This document shows positions 17,491 to 18,861 of a stretch of DNA of 18,861 nt, piece by piece. The notes under the pieces are model-generated. The model worked only from the letters and a program-made list of their open reading frames with translations, was not told the DNA's origin and did not search any database. A program made the position numbers and the translations under genes. The DNA comes from Chloroflexota bacterium (GTDB lineage Bacteria > Chloroflexota > Limnocylindria > QHBO01). The stretch covers positions 1 through 18,861 of the forward strand of contig JAOUHE010000016.1 in assembly GCA_029865285.1 (NCBI GenBank), in the 5' to 3' direction. How positions within the stretch are numbered: position 1 is the first letter of the stretch; each line of letters begins with the position of its first letter.

Positions 17491-18861
17491 ATGAGCGCCC
17501 GTGATGAGCCCGCCCAACGACCCCGCTCCACGACCTCGGGGATCAGGATTCAGACCGTCTACGGGCCCGGCGACCCACCGACATCCGGGCAGGCGGCGAT
17601 CAGCGAGCCTGGTCAATTCCCCTTTACCCGGGGCGTTCACCCCGATGGCTATCGGGGTCGCCCGTGGACGATGCGCCAGTACGCCGGCTTCGGTTCCTCG
17701 AAGGACACGAACGAGCGGTTCCGCTACCTGCTGAGCAGCGGACAGACGGGCCTGTCGGTCGCGTTCGACCTCCCCACCCAGATCGGCTACGACTCGGATG
17801 ATCCGATGGCCGCCGGCGAGGTCGGTCGCGTCGGCGTACCGATCGACTCCCTGGCAGACATGGAGATCCTGTTCGACCAGATCAGCCTGGACCAGGTGAG
17901 CACGTCGATGACGATCAACGCCACCGCCGCGATCCTGCTTGTGCTCTACGAGGTGATCGCGCGTCGCCAGGGAGCCGACCGCGCCAAGCTGCGCGGCACG
18001 ATCCAGAACGACATTCTCAAGGAGTACATCGCTCGGGGGACCTACATCTTTCCGCCCGGGCCATCGATGCGGCTGGTCACCGATACGTTCGCCTACTGCC
18101 ACTCCGAGCTCCCCTCATGGAACACGATCAGCGTCAGCGGCTACCACATGCGTGAGGCGGGAGCCACCGCGGTCCAGGAGGTCGCTTTCACCGTGGCGGA
18201 TGCGATCGCCTACTGCCAGGCGGCGCTCGACGCGGGCCTCGCGTTCGACGAGTTCGCTCCGCGCATCTCCTTCTTCTTCGCTGCGCACAACGACCTCTTC
18301 GAAGAGGTCGCCAAGTTCCGGGCCGCGCGACGCGTCTGGGCGGGCATTGCGCGTGACCGCTTTGGCGCCCGAGACCCGCGGAGCATGGCAATGCGATTCC
18401 ACGTCCAGACGGGGGGGAGCACGCTGACCGCCCAGCAGCCGCAGACGAACGTCGTGCGGACCACGGTTCAGGCCCTCGCCGCGGTGCTCGGCGGGACGCA
18501 GAGTCTGCACGCCAATGCCCTCGACGAGGCGCTCGGGCTGCCTTCGCCGGCGACCGCGCGGCTCGCGCTTCGGACACAACAAGTGTTGGCTCATGAGTCT
18601 GGGGTCACCGCCCCGGTCGATCCGCTCGGCGGATCCTGGTACGTGGAGGCGCTGACGAACGAGATCGAAGCGCGCGTCGCCGCCGAGTTGGCGGAGATCG
18701 AGCGACGGGGCGGGACACTGGCGGCGATCGCCGAGGGCTATCAGCCCGGCGAGATCGCCCAGGCGGCGTATGACGTGCAGCGCGGGATTGAGTCGGGCGA
18801 GCGGGTGGTGGTCGGTGTGAACGCGTTTGCCGAGGCCGGGGACGAGCAGCGCCCGCAGCCG
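17491..18861 (+). CDS. Methylmalonyl-CoA mutase large subunit, cut by the window end
   Basis: 457 codons are visible, with no stop before the edge. The enzyme rearranges (R)-methylmalonyl-CoA to succinyl-CoA using coenzyme B12. The TIM-barrel substrate domain begins with TVYGPGDPPTSG and RGRPWTMRQYAGF. Tyr64, Arg182 (QNDILKEYIAR) and His219 (SVSGYHMREAGA) fall at spacings of 118 and 155 residues, exactly those of Tyr89, Arg207 and His244 in the Propionibacterium enzyme. Tyr and Arg at these positions mark methylmalonyl-CoA mutase; isobutyryl- and hydroxyisobutyryl-CoA mutases have Phe/Ile and Gln. The length and the DPLGGSWYVE motif near the end suit a stand-alone large subunit of about 520-560 residues, so the B12-binding domain is probably a separate gene. 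It follows the carrier gene by 36 nt. Confidence 0.95.
   Translation, partial: MSARDEPAQRPRSTTSGIRIQTVYGPGDPPTSGQAAISEPGQFPFTRGVHPDGYRGRPWTMRQYAGFGSSKDTNERFRYLLSSGQTGLSVAFDLPTQIGYDSDDPMAAGEVGRVGVPIDSLADMEILFDQISLDQVSTSMTINATAAILLVLYEVIARRQGADRAKLRGTIQNDILKEYIARGTYIFPPGPSMRLVTDTFAYCHSELPSWNTISVSGYHMREAGATAVQEVAFTVADAIAYCQAALDAGLAFDEFAPRISFFFAAHNDLFEEVAKFRAARRVWAGIARDRFGARDPRSMAMRFHVQTGGSTLTAQQPQTNVVRTTVQALAAVLGGTQSLHANALDEALGLPSPATARLALRTQQVLAHESGVTAPVDPLGGSWYVEALTNEIEARVAAELAEIERRGGTLAAIAEGYQPGEIAQAAYDVQRGIESGERVVVGVNAFAEAGDEQRPQP

Overview
The window is a GC-rich bacterial chromosome segment with frequent GTG and TTG starts. The gene content (a primase-like end fused by overlap to a housekeeping sigma factor, an F420-type reductase domain, parAB, and a propionyl-CoA carboxylase with separate biotin carboxylase and carrier subunits) suits a Chloroflexota lineage such as the Limnocylindria, or a deep Actinomycetota. 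The phylum is an inference from style and content, not from a marker comparison.

Layout. (a) 1-2012: the 3' end of an upstream gene (possibly dnaG) overlaps rpoD, whose product has a Pro/Ala/Lys repeat near its N-terminus and about 31 extra residues in region 3. (b) 2081-3340: a minus-strand fusion of a CPBP intramembrane protease with a Ddn-like domain. (c) 3574-9621: an accessory island beginning at tRNA-Asn(GUU). A large serine recombinase, disabled by a stop codon and a frameshift, ends inside the tRNA on the opposite strand. The island continues with an orphan gene with a probable 5' frameshift, a small zinc-ribbon gene, an operon of lipoprotein serine hydrolase, membrane protein and PadR regulator, an unknown protein, and a second, start-less copy of the zinc-ribbon gene. 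The last 12 bases of the tRNA recur at 9610-9621, a candidate right end. (d) 9730-11847: a lipoprotein and three small genes of unknown function. (e) 11897-13625: parB and parA, overlapping, on the minus strand. (f) 13718-18861: an intergenic region with a DnaA box, a 16-bp palindrome and a promoter, then a CAU tRNA, the acyl-CoA carboxylase genes (beta, biotin carboxylase, carrier) and the start of methylmalonyl-CoA mutase, all on the plus strand.

Function. The carboxylase and mutase genes form a propionyl-CoA to methylmalonyl-CoA to succinyl-CoA route. Residues known to set substrate choice in both the carboxyltransferase and the mutase point to propionyl-/methylmalonyl-CoA. A methylmalonyl-CoA epimerase and the small B12 subunit of the mutase are not in the window.

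Most notable signals: a short module (GCAGTAAGTG, 3 nt, GGCTCCGG) that occurs at the tRNA-Asn 3' end and at both zinc-ribbon copies, suggesting a repeated integration or end sequence; two zinc-ribbon paralogues that differ mostly at synonymous sites; and a 16-bp palindrome beside parA with look-alikes in parB and at the biotin carboxylase start.
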